From: Blastopirellula marina
GTDB lineage: Bacteria; Planctomycetota; Planctomycetia; Pirellulales; Thermoguttaceae
Reading direction: 5' to 3'
Assembly (NCBI GenBank): GCA_020721965.1
Contig: DYLS01000033.1
Coordinates: forward strand, 1 to 44,855
Length of the DNA: 44,855 nucleotides
Below the pieces are notes generated by a model. That model was not told where the DNA came from and made no database searches. It was given only the letters and a program-made list of their open reading frames with translations. Positions 44,669-44,855 of the stretch are shown piece after piece. The position numbers and the translations under genes were made by a program. How positions within the stretch are numbered: position 1 is the first letter of the stretch; every line of letters starts with the position of its first letter.

Positions 44669-44855
44669 GTCGAGCCGCTGCGGGCGGTGGCGTCCCTACA
44701 AGCTGTGGAAGGCATCTGCGGGCCGCCGCCCGACGTCGAAAAAGGGAGAAGGACCTGAAACAGCGGCAGCCCACCCTGCCCCGGGAAACGGGTGGAGTCG
44801 TTGCTTAAACAGACCCCGGAAGCGTCTCATTTCGGTTGAAACGGTTCACAAAAAC

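Overview
The window looks like chromosomal DNA from a GC-rich planctomycete, probably Pirellulales or a relative, possibly thermophilic. The main grounds are two DUF1559 proteins with type IV pilin-like N-termini and an H-P-G-G...D-G C-terminal motif, small lipoproteins with carboxypeptidase-regulatory-like folds, a DUF6513/dihydropteroate-synthase-like protein, a 21-residue leucine-rich-repeat lipoprotein, and an Omp85 protein with a long disordered linker. Genus and thermophily are inference. No tRNA, rRNA, CRISPR array, intact insertion sequence or prophage was recognised.

Layout. 0.1-6.2 kb: a BamA/Omp85 assembly protein (minus), a coiled-coil lipoprotein (plus), a small membrane protein (minus) and a seven-iron ferredoxin (minus). 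6.6-14 kb: an ADP-forming acyl-CoA synthetase fused to a GNAT acetyltransferase (minus), an ECF-like sigma factor (plus) and a SurA/PpiD-like membrane-anchored chaperone with a very large low-complexity insert (minus). 14.8-25.3 kb: topA (plus), an HTH plus degenerate receiver regulator (minus), smc (minus) and a FlgI-like HEAT-repeat lipoprotein (minus). 26.3-30.3 kb: a two-gene operon of a DUF6513 DHPS-like protein and PabB (plus), meeting a leucine-rich-repeat lipoprotein tail to tail. 30.6-37.3 kb: an addB-addA operon for double-strand-break end processing (minus). 38.4-40.6 kb: a GalU-type nucleotidyltransferase followed by a GHMP kinase resembling plant glucuronokinase (plus). 40.8-44.1 kb: four secreted or envelope genes on the minus strand (DUF1559, tiny lipoprotein, DUF1559, carboxypeptidase-regulatory-like lipoprotein). 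44.3-44.7 kb: a decayed transposase C-terminus.

Working together. The PabB/DUF6513 pair fits 4-aminobenzoate supply to a pterin-joining enzyme, probably for tetrahydromethanopterin. The GalU/GHMP kinase pair fits a sugar to sugar-1-phosphate to UDP-sugar route, possibly glucuronate salvage. BamA and the PpiD-like protein both serve outer-membrane protein biogenesis.

The most unusual signal is not a gene. At least nine intergenic spacers carry blocks of short degenerate tandem repeats. Each block has its own unit sequence and its own period (12 to 22 bases). They lie on the 5' side of genes and are absent from the convergent spacers. One block runs straight into the galU start codon, so that its last unit supplies the ribosome-binding site. 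A matching 18-base block lies in frame inside addB and encodes a hexapeptide repeat. I know of no described element that matches this pattern.
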